Shown here: positions 41,601 to 45,912 of the stretch, one piece after another
How the letters are laid out: every line of letters starts with the position of its first letter
How positions within the stretch are numbered: position 1 is the stretch's first letter
DNA from: Uloborus plumipes
Lineage: Eukaryota > Arthropoda > Arachnida > Araneae > Uloboridae
DNA length: 64,000 bases
Direction: 5' to 3'
NCBI GenBank assembly: GCA_038373865.1
Contig: JAXGGA010001590.1
Span: forward strand, 62,001 to 126,000
The notes under the pieces: generated by a model
The model's input: only the letters and a program-made list of their open reading frames with translations
Database searches by the model: none
What the model was told of the DNA's origin: nothing
Translations under genes and position numbers: made by a program

Positions 41601-42104
41601 ACTTTCTGTGGCTACCCATGCTGGATCGTTGCTTGACTGATTTGTCTGAAAATAGCTGTCAATAAATTAACTCTGATGTCCAAATATTGGCTCTAACTGG
41701 TTTTTTCAAGAAGGATAATGCAAATGATTAAAATTGCTTTATGCATAAACTATTATTCAATTGAACGTTAATAAAGTTCAACTTTTTCTTAGAAATGTGT
41801 GCTTTATGTATATATGCCTAGATTTGTTAGAAAGCGTTTAGAAATAACTGAGACATCAGGATATAAATAAAAGCATAAACCTAATTCGATAAACTTAAAT
41901 GCCTCAACAGCAGTGCATAGAAAAATGAGTGCAGCTGTTTTCTTTCGTACGGTTTCCACGGAGACGACGCAAAATTTCTAAATTTGATACGCTTATTTTA
42001 AAGTAGCAGAGTATAGTCGTTGCATAAAATCTTCAAAATCCTTAACATTTGTTGGAGTGGAACTCTTTTCAAAAATTATTTTCTATTACAGGTTTGATCA
42101 CTAA
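2615..42104 (+). CDS. hook: Hook homologue, dynein adaptor (5' partial, 21 exons in window)
   Basis: Hook proteins link cytoplasmic dynein-dynactin to endosomal and other cargoes. An N-terminal Hook domain binds dynein light intermediate chain, a central coiled coil binds dynactin and dynein, and the C-terminal end binds cargo through the FTS/FHIP complex. Twenty-one exons with GT/AG borders join to 1999 coding bases (665 residues plus TAA), all phases agreeing. Recognisable landmarks in order are NWRLK and GILDYYNE, LGRLLQLVLGCAVNC, the light-chain-binding helix around IQHDVMNAIQ, long heptad-rich stretches (about residues 110-610 of the visible part), IRLQHENK, MEERYRRYLEKAK, VIKTLDP and SRQRQ near the end. 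Human HOOK3 is about 718 residues, so roughly 45-50 N-terminal residues are missing. The first visible exon begins in phase 1 and no upstream coding exon was found in 1-2614, so the start lies outside. No frameshift or premature stop was seen in any exon. The protein is a single Hook; I cannot tell which vertebrate paralogue is closest. Confidence 0.96.
2888..2938 (+). CDS. hook: hook exon (window exon 2), Hook domain
   Basis: Seventeen codons in phase 0, VSNLKKVLKGILDYYNE, directly continuing NWRLK. The acceptor is CCTTTTAG and the donor GAA|GTAAGT. This is one of the most conserved segments of the family. Confidence 0.94.
2939..5201 (+). other. Hook introns between window exons 2-3 and 3-4
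   Basis: Apart from exon 4169-4301 the stretch is AT-rich intron. A C-run lies at 4556-4569. Near 4490-4535 and 4813-4828 there are short GCCAAT-type inverted matches. I see no element that can be bounded. Confidence 0.5.
4169..4301 (+). CDS. hook: hook exon (window exon 3), Hook domain
   Basis: The acceptor is GTTGCAG. The exon reads FLGQQITGF, then PDVNSLGE, then ELGRLLQLVLGCAVNC and ends in phase 1 at CATG|GTAATT. The ELGR...LGCAVNC block is diagnostic of Hook-domain adaptors. An open frame extending upstream from 4130 is intron. Confidence 0.94.
5202..5269 (+). CDS. hook: hook exon (window exon 4), dynein LIC-binding helix
   Basis: The exon completes the split Glu codon and reads EFIEVIMGLEERIQHDVMNA then IQE. 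It aligns with the HOOK3 helix that contacts dynein light intermediate chain. The Gln (codon 5240-5242) and Ile (5261-5263) seven residues later match the two HOOK3 positions, Q147 and I154, reported as needed for that contact (from memory of the literature). The donor is GAG|GTAATC. Confidence 0.93.
5310..5486. mobile_element. Possible Tigger-like MITE
   Basis: It begins CAGTCTACCCTTAATATAA and ends ...AGCATCAACTG, with two internal copies of TTATAACGAGTGGTC. The style (CAGT ends, ATAACGAG-like motifs) resembles pogo/Tigger MITEs, but no TA duplication is seen. Confidence 0.3.
5487..7290 (+). other. Hook intron before window exon 5
   Basis: AT-rich, with a T run at 5769-5785. Only the small element at 6914-7119 can be bounded. 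Otherwise I see nothing. Confidence 0.5.
6914..7119. mobile_element. 206-bp MITE, 5-bp TSD TGTAT
   Basis: The ends CAGGGGTCTATCT and AGATTGACCCCTG are inverted repeats. The flanks are exact TGTAT duplications (6909-6913 and 7120-7124). Inside are units of ACAAAATTC...ACTC and GACCCTTCAC type. Relatives lie at 58326-58711 and 35213-35724. The 5-bp duplication suggests a hAT5-like group (inference). Confidence 0.7.
7291..7437 (+). CDS. hook: hook exon (window exon 5), start of coiled coil
   Basis: Forty-nine codons in phase 0 after TTTTCAG, ending CAG|GTGAAT. It begins LMTKEIP, the end of the Hook domain, and passes into a charged, heptad-like region (LNNQLKGLTEDLHSTKESKE) that opens the coiled coil. 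Confidence 0.93.
7438..8444 (+). other. Hook intron before window exon 6
   Basis: AT-rich. At 8049-8130 a GGCCGATTAATCGGCC-type palindromic segment ends in GGTGCATCCCTAG, which looks like one end of a hAT-like MITE. I could not find the other end. Confidence 0.4.
8445..8539 (+). CDS. hook: hook exon (window exon 6), coiled coil
   Basis: It reads VAILLEEKSSLISENEKLLE and then RLNHPESLEDP, ending in phase 2 (AG|GTACAT). It sits in the first coiled-coil block, where human Hook proteins have a similar ...LEDPNT stretch. Confidence 0.9.
8999..9078 (+). CDS. hook: hook exon (window exon 7), coiled coil
   Basis: The acceptor is CTTTCAG and the split Ser codon is restored. It reads TFAGKRFQQMQQKMELLQDE then LFKIET, with the donor ACTG|GTGAGT in phase 1. 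Gln/Glu-rich coiled coil. Confidence 0.91.
9220..9265. repeat. Hairpin-forming inverted repeat
   Basis: GGGACTCATTCTCAAA and TTTGAAAATGAGTCCC are inverted around a short spacer, with one mismatch. Possible remnant of a foldback element. Confidence 0.5.
9373..9789. mobile_element. 417-bp CAGGG-type MITE
   Basis: The left end CAGGGGTAGAAATT pairs with the right end AATTTCGAGCCCTG. Internal ACTGGTCC / GGACCAG repeats are also inverted. The flanking 5-mers are GTAGG and ATAGG, an imperfect 5-bp TSD. Confidence 0.55.
10482..13402. mobile_element. 2.9-kb nested DNA transposon, 5-bp TSD AGGTG
   Basis: It begins CAGGGTTCGTACTTCC and ends TGAGTATGAACCCTG. AAACCCTTAA / AGTCCTTAATTTT motifs repeat inverted near both ends. 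AGGTG duplicates lie at 10477-10481 and 13403-13407. At 10668-10780 there are tandem units of about 34 bp (GGACCCTTTACAAAA...GATCAAGCAAA). No transposase reading frame was recognised. It was inserted 230 bp inside the element spanning 10252-15626. Confidence 0.68.
13683..13774. repeat. Cluster of a 15-bp motif in both orientations
   Basis: CGTATCTTGTTTGCA occurs at 13683-13697 and 13723-13737, a one-base variant at 13760-13774, and its exact reverse complement at 13702-13716. The first pair forms a hairpin with a 4-base loop. The following 13775-13875 holds repeated TTGCGCC and CTGCGCCAAA words. Confidence 0.75.
15734..15798 (+). CDS. hook: hook exon (window exon 8), coiled coil
   Basis: It follows a 6.65-kb intron. 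A long T tract precedes the acceptor GATAG. It encodes GRDELKAKVESQQKELIDLQ and QK, with the donor AAG|GTAATT in phase 0. Joining to the previous exon restores a Gly codon. Confidence 0.9.
15799..16648 (+). other. Hook intron, TTTAT-rich
   Basis: From 15810 to about 16085 it is a degenerate ATTTATTCATT-like run, then the 303-bp element at 16221-16523. Confidence 0.5.
16221..16523. mobile_element. 303-bp MITE, 5-bp TSD AGATT/AGGTT
   Basis: The ends CAGGATTTGTATGCTCCTTC and TTGAGTACAAACCCTG, with internal CCTTCAAAA and CTCCAAAACTCC motifs, resemble the ends of the element at 10482-13402. The target duplication has one mismatch. Confidence 0.55.
16649..16732 (+). CDS. hook: hook exon (window exon 9), coiled coil
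   Basis: Twenty-eight codons, NEELQRLAEESQSMKDELDV then LRHTSDKV, closely following the Hook pattern (LAEE...LKDE.D.LR..SD.V). The donor is GTC|GTAAGA. Confidence 0.93.
16824..16866 (+). CDS. hook: hook exon (window exon 10), coiled coil
   Basis: A 43-base micro-exon, NVYEATIESYKKKL, flanked by TTCACAG and a weak donor G|GTTTGT. The conserved VESYKKKLEDL motif of the family spans this junction, which confirms the call. The preceding intron is only 91 bp. Confidence 0.91.
16867..17739 (+). other. Hook intron before window exon 11
   Basis: AT-rich. At about 16935 and 17215 there are inverted CTGTGGCAGAAAGTT / CTGCCACAGGG-like words, perhaps degraded transposon ends. Nothing can be bounded. 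Confidence 0.4.
17740..17825 (+). CDS. hook: hook exon (window exon 11), coiled coil
   Basis: It completes the split Glu codon and reads DMSDLKKQVKVLEGKNTHYM then QQNMELEE, ending GAA|GTAAGA. It matches the DLRRQVKLLEE.N block of Hook proteins. Confidence 0.93.
18081..18952 (-). mobile_element. Tigger/pogo-like relic, TA target
   Basis: The termini are CAGTCAATTCTCGATAACTC and GAGTTATCGCGAATTGACTG, inverted, flanked by TA. On the minus strand around 18380-18450 a short frame reads EEYIQTMEENESVAKEERYV, like the C-terminal tail of Tigger transposases. Stops and deletions leave no full ORF. It sits at a (TA)n microsatellite. Confidence 0.7.
18953..18972. repeat. (TA)n microsatellite
   Basis: A TATA run directly adjoining the Tigger-like element. 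A TATA tract also precedes the element at 18071-18080, consistent with insertion into a TA array. Confidence 0.85.
19121..19658. mobile_element. 538-bp hAT-like MITE
   Basis: The ends CAGGGCCGTATTTAAGG and CTGGTTATGGCCTG are inverted. The flanks are an exact 8-bp ATTTATTT duplication (19113-19120 and 19659-19666). The target is low complexity, which weakens the TSD evidence. The ACCCCCTCC / ACCCTCCCC motifs are typical of these MITEs. Confidence 0.6.
19939..20103 (+). CDS. hook: hook exon (window exon 12), coiled coil
   Basis: Fifty-five codons in phase 0. They include ELKKTVMIKSQVDMYKKQAQ, LQSRLSEETKRADKADFDSK and LASIQKEKD. The LQ.RLSEE.K.ADK.DF.. signature is conserved in all Hook proteins. 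The donor is GAT|GTAATC. Confidence 0.95.
20443..21085. mobile_element. 643-bp foldback element with TA target
   Basis: Nearly the whole element is one inverted repeat. CAGGGTGTCCACTCCTATC at the left pairs with its complement at the right, and arms of about 300 bp meet near 20764. TA flanks both ends. There is no coding capacity. Probably a non-autonomous Tc1/mariner-type foldback MITE. Confidence 0.82.
21402..21471 (+). CDS. hook: hook exon (window exon 13), coiled coil
   Basis: It reads RLVIERDSLKESLEEMRCTQ then LQK, continuing the KEKDRL..ERDSLKE.IEELRC motif of the family. It ends in phase 1 (AAGG|GTAATT). Confidence 0.93.
21472..22519 (+). other. Hook intron before window exon 14
   Basis: AT-rich, with a T run at 22380-22402. 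I see no bounded element. Confidence 0.5.
22520..22598 (+). CDS. hook: hook exon (window exon 14), linker between coiled coils
   Basis: A Ser/Asp/Asn-rich linker (ENPSDRNNSDTSMGDSELLD) leads into AVPPEI. The family has a variable, probably flexible segment here before the conserved PEIREKL. It ends in phase 2 at AG|GTATGT. Confidence 0.92.
22840..23505. mobile_element. Possible decayed Tigger-like element
   Basis: The left part has CTTCGTTTATCTGACCC and TCGGGTTATCCAGATAA. The right part has CTTCGATTTATCGGAAG and GCTTTGAGCTATCGCAGC. Such words are typical of pogo/Tigger termini. No clean inverted ends or TA duplication remain. Confidence 0.35.
23910..24203 (+). mobile_element. tRNA-derived SINE
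   Basis: A GC-rich 290-bp block in AT-rich intron. The head has an A-box-like TGGCCCGATC followed by AAGGCGTCGAACC, and a B-box-like TTTTGATCCCAGC about 45 bases on, so it derives from a tRNA gene. The body holds the block from ACCTCTGGAGGTACTGG to CACGAGTTGTGG. A minus-strand fragment of the same 3' body lies at 33099-33170. A 93-codon open frame across it is not a gene. Confidence 0.75.
24590..25470. repeat. Internal tandem duplication in the Helitron
   Basis: The segment from AAGCGATTAAGCC to GAAGGGACTTTTTCTGG occurs twice, at 24590-25101 and 25119-25460, nearly identical. The first copy is longer because a MITE sits in it. The second is the uninterrupted version. Confidence 0.85.
24724..24891. 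mobile_element. MITE with GAATTCAAGTGAAAC ends (copy 1)
   Basis: Inverted ends GGCAGGAATTCAAGTG and CACTTGAATTCGGCCC, with internal GATCGC / GCGATC words. It is absent from the equivalent place (about 25253-25258) in the second Helitron repeat. Flanking TAA on both sides suggests a 3-bp PIF/Harbinger-type TSD (inference). A second copy is at 42397-42577. Confidence 0.75.
25672..25855. repeat. 54-bp tandem hairpin array (4 copies)
   Basis: GCGAGCCGCC recurs at 25672, 25726, 25780 and 25834, an exact 54-base period. Each GC-rich core (GCCGCCTTGGCGGC) is a perfect or near-perfect hairpin separated by AT-rich spacers. It lies just inside the Helitron 3' hairpin. Confidence 0.88.
25916..26818 (+). 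other. Hook intron before window exon 15
   Basis: AT-rich. At 25965-26020 words such as CCCAGATCATCCAAATTTCCC recall Tigger-type ends. Two ORFs on the minus strand have no recognisable similarity. Confidence 0.4.
26819..26959 (+). CDS. hook: hook exon (window exon 15), second coiled coil
   Basis: It restores the Arg codon and reads EKLIRLQHENKILKINEGA then TVDKQLTLVQSMLDDAKCR and INELETDN. The IRLQHENK.LK and LLDDA...NELE motifs are hallmark Hook sequence. Acceptor TTTCAG, donor AG|GTATTT. Confidence 0.95.
26960..28071 (+). other. Hook intron, proximal part
   Basis: AT-rich, with repeated CTATAAATTTATTT at 27080-27122. A CCTGGATTTTAAATG / TCATGGAA segment at 27778-27860 may be decayed transposon. 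Nothing can be bounded. Confidence 0.4.
28072..28573. mobile_element. 502-bp hAT-like MITE, TSD CTCAGAAT
   Basis: The ends CAGGGTTTCCGCTATGG and CAGCTTAAACCCTG are inverted with mismatches. The flanks are perfect 8-bp CTCAGAAT duplications (28064-28071 and 28574-28581). The internal GCGAAAAT repeats carry no gene. Confidence 0.78.
28582..29885 (+). other. Hook intron, middle part
   Basis: AT-rich, with a C run at 29446-29458. Nothing recognised. Confidence 0.45.
29886..30990. mobile_element. 1.1-kb hAT-like element, TSD ATACTACA
   Basis: The left end CAGCGGCATACCC pairs with the right end TTGAATACGCCACTG. Perfect 8-bp ATACTACA flanks lie at 29878-29885 and 30991-30998. GGGGGGGC / GCCCACCCC subterminal blocks are typical of this MITE type. 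A second element is inserted only 12 bases from its left end. No transposase seen. Confidence 0.8.
29898..30342. mobile_element. 445-bp nested hAT-like MITE, TSD GGCATACC
   Basis: The ends CAGGGCCGCCGTTC and GTAGCGGCGGCCCTG are inverted. Perfect 8-bp duplications GGCATACC lie at 29890-29897 and 30343-30350. Removing it and one TSD copy restores the terminus of the outer element. Confidence 0.85.
30999..31513 (+). other. Hook intron before window exon 16
   Basis: AT-rich, no element recognised. The open frame reaching into exon 16 from 31416 is intronic. Confidence 0.5.
31514..31713 (+). CDS. hook: hook exon (window exon 16), second coiled coil
   Basis: The longest exon (200 bases), 66 residues from LANRRILELQSQIEDLHANQ to ESLESQIEVS. 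The acceptor GAATTTAG restores Arg and the donor is TCAG|GTTAGT. Open frame upstream of 31514 is intronic. Confidence 0.93.
31823..32375 (+). mobile_element. Deleted mariner element
   Basis: Terminal repeats of about 30 bp (TTAGGTTGGTGCGTATGAAA and its complement) are almost identical and flanked by TA. The 3' half encodes the end of a mariner transposase in frame from about 32035 to the stop at 32296-32298: HPPYSPELSPTDFHFFK contains the third catalytic Asp (PTD), then FLRGKHYENEDSLK and NGAYFD. The first catalytic Asp and the DNA-binding domain are gone and the region before 32030 is degenerate. Length is 553 bp against about 1.3 kb for intact mariners. It could be mobilised only by a transposase from elsewhere. 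Confidence 0.92.
32745..32815. repeat. Possible dispersed repeat fragment
   Basis: The segment TTGGTTTTATTGTGTTTAATGG, read as short words around GGCACAAGAGC and TATACTGCGTCAAAG, looks like a tRNA/SINE-associated repeat I associate with spiders. No second copy in the window supports it. Confidence 0.25.
33099..33170 (-). mobile_element. SINE 3' fragment
   Basis: CCTCCAGGGTCTC, CCACAACTCGTGG and GGGCCCTTGAAGAG are the reverse complement of the 3' body of the SINE at 23910-24203, without the tRNA-like head. The A run at 33171-33181 lies next to the fragment's internal 5' edge in this orientation, so it is not the SINE tail. Confidence 0.75.
33230..33330 (+). CDS. hook: hook exon (window exon 17), end of coiled coil
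   Basis: It reads VSKNQQLQECLNRKDEEMRA then MEERYRRYLEKAKN. The MEERY..YLEKAK motif is among the most conserved in the C-terminal half. Donor AAT|GTAAGT. Confidence 0.95.
33727..33957. mobile_element. 231-bp TTAA-flanked MITE (copy 1)
   Basis: The ends are CCTTTAGGAACCGG and CCGGATCCAAAAGG, flanked by TTAA (33723-33726 and 33958-33961) as expected for piggyBac-type insertion. A second copy about 85-90% alike by eye lies at 45227-45456. No coding capacity. Confidence 0.8.
34114..34218 (+). CDS. hook: hook exon (window exon 18), C-terminal region
   Basis: Thirty-five codons starting VIKTLDPKKNPSS and ending LLEKEKIIANLE. VI.TLDPK is the conserved opening of the C-terminal region. Acceptor TTTTCAG, donor GAG|GTATAA. 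Confidence 0.94.
34465..34530 (+). mobile_element. tRNA-like segment (SINE head or tRNA pseudogene)
   Basis: TGGATAGCTC (34471-34480) fits an A box and CAGATTCAATCCTGC about 35 bases later fits a B box with a T-arm-like stem (GCAG/CTGC). No good acceptor stem is visible, so a functional tRNA is unlikely. Confidence 0.4.
35213..35724. mobile_element. Decayed relative of the 6914-7119 MITE
   Basis: It opens CAGGGGTTAATCTAGAGAG and closes CTTGGATGGACACCTG. ACTCTTCACAAAA and CACTCACAAAAAT units lie inside. Termini fit the family but no TSD is visible. Confidence 0.5.
35912..35983 (+). CDS. hook: hook exon (window exon 19), C-terminal region
   Basis: Twenty-four codons, KEADRTRALQDMEDKIITTA then FYNL, matching the family ..REMEEKYIVSAWYNMG segment. 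Donor CTT|GTAAGT, followed by a 4.4-kb intron. Confidence 0.93.
35984..40428 (+). other. 4.4-kb hook intron
   Basis: Apart from the promoter-like island at 36140-36400 it is AT-rich. There is an A-rich run at 37667-37692, and a transposon-like right end (GTGGCCACCCTG) at 38869-38880 preceded by an AGAGGAT...CCTCT hairpin. CATCAGCTAGTA at 39167-39178 may be a worn Helitron tail. Confidence 0.45.
36145..36400 (+). promoter_or_regulatory. Promoter-like island in hook intron, possible small-RNA gene or solo LTR
   Basis: A GC-richer block with three CACGTG boxes (36145, 36225, 36251), GGCGGGGC (36156-36163), CCAAT (36211), an octamer ATGCAAAT (36274-36281) and TATAAAA (36291-36297), all in promoter order. 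Downstream are a 6-bp hairpin (36300-36321), an Sm-like ATTTTTGAG (36358-36366) and an 8-bp hairpin with one bulge (36370-36394). This could be a Pol II small nuclear-type RNA gene, a solo LTR, or an alternative promoter. I recognise no known RNA. Confidence 0.4.
40429..40556 (+). CDS. hook: hook exon (window exon 20), cargo-binding end
   Basis: It reads GSQLQKRVAEERLTQSVFNQ, then TFLSRQRQPTARRMVNSAGL. The A.ERL......FLSRQRQ.T.RR pattern matches the conserved C-terminal tail, which in vertebrate Hooks binds the FTS/FHIP cargo complex. It ends in phase 2 (AG|GTAAGT). Confidence 0.93.
40621..41022. mobile_element. 402-bp hAT-like MITE, TSD GCCAAGGT
   Basis: The left end CATAAGAGGCTGGTGC pairs with the right end GTACGAGCGGCCAATG. 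Perfect 8-bp GCCAAGGT flanks lie at 40613-40620 and 41023-41030. The body shares AAATTTGGCTATATTATT and GGGGCA blocks with copies at 54315-54720 and 58760-59945. It sits 65 bp after window exon 20. Confidence 0.85.
42092..42104 (+). CDS. hook: hook terminal coding exon and stop
   Basis: Acceptor TATTACAG. The first G completes Arg, then Phe-Asp-His-TAA. Only 13 bases are coding and the rest of the exon is 3' UTR. An AG acceptor elsewhere could give a different last few residues, but the family also ends shortly after the RQR block. Confidence 0.78.
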
Positions 42105-42396
42105 CTCAACATAGTCGTCCAAAACAGAAAGAAACAAGATCTCCAGCAGAAAAAGCAAGATGATTCTTTCTGTAGCTGAGGAAAGATGACTCCGGTTGTC
42201 CGAATCTTCTTGAACACAAAGAGCACCCTACAGGCAGTTTCATCTCGAACTGCAAAATACCACAAACAAACCTGCCAAACATGGAGTATTCACATCCACG
42301 CAGTATTAAAACCGATTCTTCCTTCAACTCAAGCTATGCGGTTGTGGATGCATGTTCGTAGTGAGGATTACCAGTGGAATGGAAGACTGTTCAAGG

Positions 42397-42577
42397 CAGG
42401 AATTCAAGTGAAAGTGACGGATGATCGCAACTCGCCAATGCAATCACAAATTCCCAAATTTGGATACGTTACAATCGCTACGAGATGCTATTCTAATGTA
42501 ATTCGACTTCCGGTAGCGATTGCAATTTGCGATCGCCTCGAAGCGATTGCAATGGTGTTTCACTTGAATTCGGCCCA
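42397..42577. mobile_element. MITE with GAATTCAAGTGAAA ends (copy 2)
   Basis: The same ends and body order as the element at 24724-24891: GGCAGGAATTCAAGTG, CGATCGCAACTC-like words, GCGATTGCAATGGTG, CACTTGAATTCGGCCC. TSD unclear. If the hook 3' UTR extends past here, the transcript carries it. Confidence 0.72.
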
Positions 42578-42639
42578 AGTCTATGTAACGAGAAGCAGCC
42601 TTTCAAGGTTGAATAACGTTCCCACTCTCTAAAAGGGAC

Positions 42640-43035
42640 ACACTCCGGAAAACCCGAAGGAGTTCCTTGAGGAAAGGTATGCTTGTCTGGTGAATTCTGT
42701 TGAGATATACCTGTGGGTCTCCGGACTGCTCTCTATTGAAGATTTCCTCAAGGATTTCCTCTGAGGTTTCCCTCAAGACTGATCATACTGTGAGGATGGA
42801 TTGAAGGTTTTCTTCCAGAGACTAGCCTTTGTATATTCCTGTAGCGACTTGGGACTTGAGGAAACCCTCAAGGAAATCCTAAAGGCCGGCCTTCGGATTT
42901 TCCGGAGCGTATGGAGGTTTTATTTATTATAAGTTATTATTATATTATATATATTATATTATATATATGATAAGTTAAACCCCCCTATTTTAAGGTTTTC
43001 CTCAAGGAAAGCTTTTGGATTTTCCAAAGCGTGTG
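42640..43035. repeat. CTCCGGAAAA inverted-repeat element
   Basis: ACACACTCCGGAAAA at the left and TTTTCCGGAGCGTATGG (42898-42914) are inverted. TTTTCCAAAGCGTGTGG (43011-43027) is a second, diverged right end. CCTCAAGGAAA-type words recur at least six times between. Probably a foldback MITE with a duplicated end. Confidence 0.5.
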
Positions 43036-43901
43036 GGGGCCCTTAACCTTATCCTCTTTTGTTTGTGATGGTTACTGCACCATGAACTAGTTCCCCACAT
43101 TGTTTCTGCAACGCAATTGGAAGAAACAATGTGGAGGAAAAATTCATAGTGTTGTAACTATGACAATTAGAAGGGGAAAAGGGCGGAGAGTGAGAAAGTT
43201 ATTTGGTCCTTCACACATTGATTTTCGTTACACAGATTATGATGACCACATGTTCTTAACCTTTAGAACAATTATTTGCAATCCGAGACTCTTCTAGGGT
43301 CTTTTGAGCCTCAGAAAAGAAAGTGAAAAAAAAATTGTTATATTTTGTTTTGAAATTGTTATATTTTCTTTGTTGCGTTGTGATTTTTAAAGAATAGCTG
43401 AGCATCAAACATGAAATTTTCTTGACAATACAAGTGATCCTTCATGAAAATGAAAGCATGTTCAATATGTGAAATTCACTGTGGTTAAGAACAGTTGCCG
43501 AAGGTAAAGAAAACGTTTAAATGCTAGGTATTGTTTAAAAAGTTTCGAATAATGAAATTTTACTTTGATTTTAGTTCTCACCAAAATTTAAAAATTTTAT
43601 CTTTACGTCCCCTGAACTGTTTTAACATTCCTTATATAAAGCGCCAAGTAAAATACTGTGGGTAGTTTCATTTCATTTTTCCCAATCTTCCTAACAAAAA
43701 CATCCATGTATAAAATTCATTTTTACTTAATTATAAATTCTTGGGTTTGAATCGGCAAAACAAGCAACATTTCAGTATGAAACATAAATCATGACTTGAT
43801 TTATCTGTCAAAACAATTTTCACAGTGGAATTTATTCGGCATTTTATTTTTAATTATAAGTAGCTATTGCTACTGCAATAGCTTATTCAAGACCTTATGG
43901 A

Positions 43902-43916
43902 AGGTCACTTTGACCT
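43902..43916. promoter_or_regulatory. Perfect AGGTCA-CTT-TGACCT palindrome
   Basis: A second perfect inverted repeat of nuclear-receptor half-sites with 3-base spacing. Function unknown. The surrounding GGAAGGTCA...TGACCTCCC might be repeat-derived. Confidence 0.35.
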
Positions 43917-44889
43917 CCCAAAAATTTAATTATTTGGCATGTTTTGTCTAATGAATTTGGGCAAATTTGGAGACATGATTGCACATTTTTAATGTCTGAA
44001 TATACCTTTTTATTAAAGGTTTGTAGGTAGGAAGACCTGCATTTTATCATTTGGCGAAATTTAAAATTCCATTGAGAAAATGTAGAATTGCCTCCCTCTC
44101 AAAAATTTAAGTTTAAGACGCCCCTGATCCAGGAAGGTGTATTTGGAGATGTATCCTGCTGCAAAACTCAGATATTTTCCCTTTTTGAATATAGAAAAGG
44201 ACTGAAACTATAGAAACAATATATATATCCCCCTTTCAAAATTCCACCTCATCCCTTTCGAATTTTGTTTTTTAAACCTGCTTGAAGCCCCCTAATGTAG
44301 AATTAAATGCATCATTAATGGGGCGCTATTCAAGCTATTGTGTTTTTAATCATTCGTTTAATTCTAATTCATGTAATTTTTTTAAGAAAACATTTATCCT
44401 TCAACCTATTTATGGAAATACTTTTAAACATACAAATAATAATAATAATTAATAAAATCCATAGTTGCCAATTTATTTTATTTATTTTGTTGTATTTACT
44501 AACTTGCACTTGCCATAGCAGCTTACTACTTTTGTTCTGTTTTTATTTTTGTTCTAGTATACCATACTTAAATGCCATACTTTTATCGCCTTATTTTTCA
44601 TATAGGTTGTTGTCAAACATTTCATCTAACATCAAAACATCAGTACTATTTCTATTTGGCGTTTCATAAGACTCTAATATATATTGTTTTCTGAAGCCTG
44701 ATTATTTTTTTTTCTTAATTATAATTCTAATTTGTTTCATCCTTCTAAATGTTAACCTTTTGTAGCTATTATTTATGAAATCCAAGTAGTATTGAGATGT
44801 ATCATCGAGAGGCAGTTCATTACATGTTGTTATTTCACTTGTATAAGGATATATTTATGAATTTTATTGTTATCAAGATGTATTTTTCG

Positions 44890-44895
44890 AATAAA
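44890..44895 (+). terminator. Candidate poly(A) signal for hook
   Basis: AATAAA followed about 40 bases later by T/GT-rich sequence. It would give a 3' UTR of about 2.8 kb if there is no 3' UTR intron. Another AATAAA at 44451-44456 is possible. Nothing in the sequence chooses between them. Confidence 0.3.
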
Positions 44896-45226
44896 AGCCG
44901 ATTTTATTGCAATAATATTTGATTATCTGTTATAATGTATTTCGTGTTTTACAAAAACCTTCATAAATGGTAATGAAATAAGAAGTTGATGTAAGTATAC
45001 AAAATGACTCTCAATAGAAAATTTTATTTAAGAAATAAAAACAATTGTTTATGGAGATATTAATGATTTTATATCTAACGTTAAAACTGCTTATTGCGCA
45101 GGTACATATGCTCAAAAATCTGGTGTCGACTCCATACTACTTCCTTATAGATTTAAGTTTCATAATAGATGCTTGAAGTGTTAAAATAGTTCCTTAGAGT
45201 AAATAAGATAACAATTCAAACGTTAA

Positions 45227-45456
45227 CCTTTTAGGAACCGAGTGGTACACATGTTGTATCGTAAGACTTTTTTTTAGAGGACGGGGTTGAAATTTTCACT
45301 CAAACCCTTTGGAGCCGGGGATTTTTTCAAGGTTTCATACGTCTGGTACGACAGTTTATACCTTCTCTTTTCCATGGAAAAGAAATCTGTGGTTCAACTG
45401 TCGTACTACCTGGGTCGAAAGAAAAATTTCTATATGAACAACCCTGATCCAAAAGG
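45227..45456. mobile_element. 230-bp TTAA-flanked MITE (copy 2)
   Basis: The ends CCTTTTAGGAACCG and CTGATCCAAAAGG are flanked by TTAA (45223-45226 and 45457-45460). Internally it matches 33727-33957 (GGTACACATGTTGTA, TTTGGAGCCGGGGATT, CTGTCGTACTACCTG). The related host repeat at 58975-59757 lacks it, giving an empty-site comparison. Confidence 0.83.
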
Positions 45457-45867
45457 TTAACACCCCCATTTTTCCACGAATCAATGCAAAAAATTGTCTT
45501 ACAATGATTCATTTTCTAAATATCGCCAAATTTTAGCATCATTCAGTGAGTTTTTTGCAAAATATCGTCAACAGCGCCTAGTTGAACCCAAATACAAAAA
45601 AAAAAAAACTCTCTAAGTTGTCGACAAGCTTTTGGCGGCAAAGAGCTTGGCGACACATCGCCAAGTGGTCGCGCCAAATCATATTGCTCAAGTCTGCATT
45701 AAAATTAACACTGATTTACCCCAAAAAAGAGGACCACTTTGTAACACCTTGGAGCACCTTGGGAACATTCGTATGCAACCACAATAGGAGGTGCAAAACT
45801 AGTCCCCCCTCAAAGCCTACATACCAAACTAGAAGCTTCTACAACATGCAGATTTTGAGTTATACGA

Positions 45868-45912
45868 CATACATACATACATACACACACACACATACAT
45901 ACGCACATACAG
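45868..45912. repeat. ACAT/AC microsatellite
   Basis: A run of ACATACAT, then ACACACAC, then ACATACGCACATAC within the ACTTCCTT element. The other copy has a similar run at 59489-59540. Confidence 0.85.

Larger units (their letters stand above)
42105..43320 (+). other. Hook 3' UTR and downstream repeats
   Basis: It begins as probable 3' UTR. A MITE lies at 42397-42577 and a family of CCTCAAGGAAA / TTCCTTGAGG words at 42630-43035 with ends CACTCCGGAAAA and TTTTCCGGAGCG, split by an (AT)n run at 42935-42968. The 148-codon open frame at 42186-42632 runs through the MITE and is not a gene. Confidence 0.45.
43321..45100. other. Region downstream of hook, mostly plain
   Basis: AT-rich. It holds a hormone-element-like palindrome at 43902-43916 and poly(A)-signal candidates at 44451 and 44890. 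An open frame of 109 codons at 44340 is hydrophobic by AT bias only. No gene recognised. Confidence 0.45.

Noticed and set aside
42186..42632. 148-codon open frame after the hook stop
   Set aside because: It runs from the 3' UTR through the MITE at 42397-42577 and into another repeat, with no recognisable domain.
44340..44669. 109-codon hydrophobic frame resembling a membrane protein
   Set aside because: The hydrophobic content is explained by T-rich codons, and there is no splice context, homologue or family motif.
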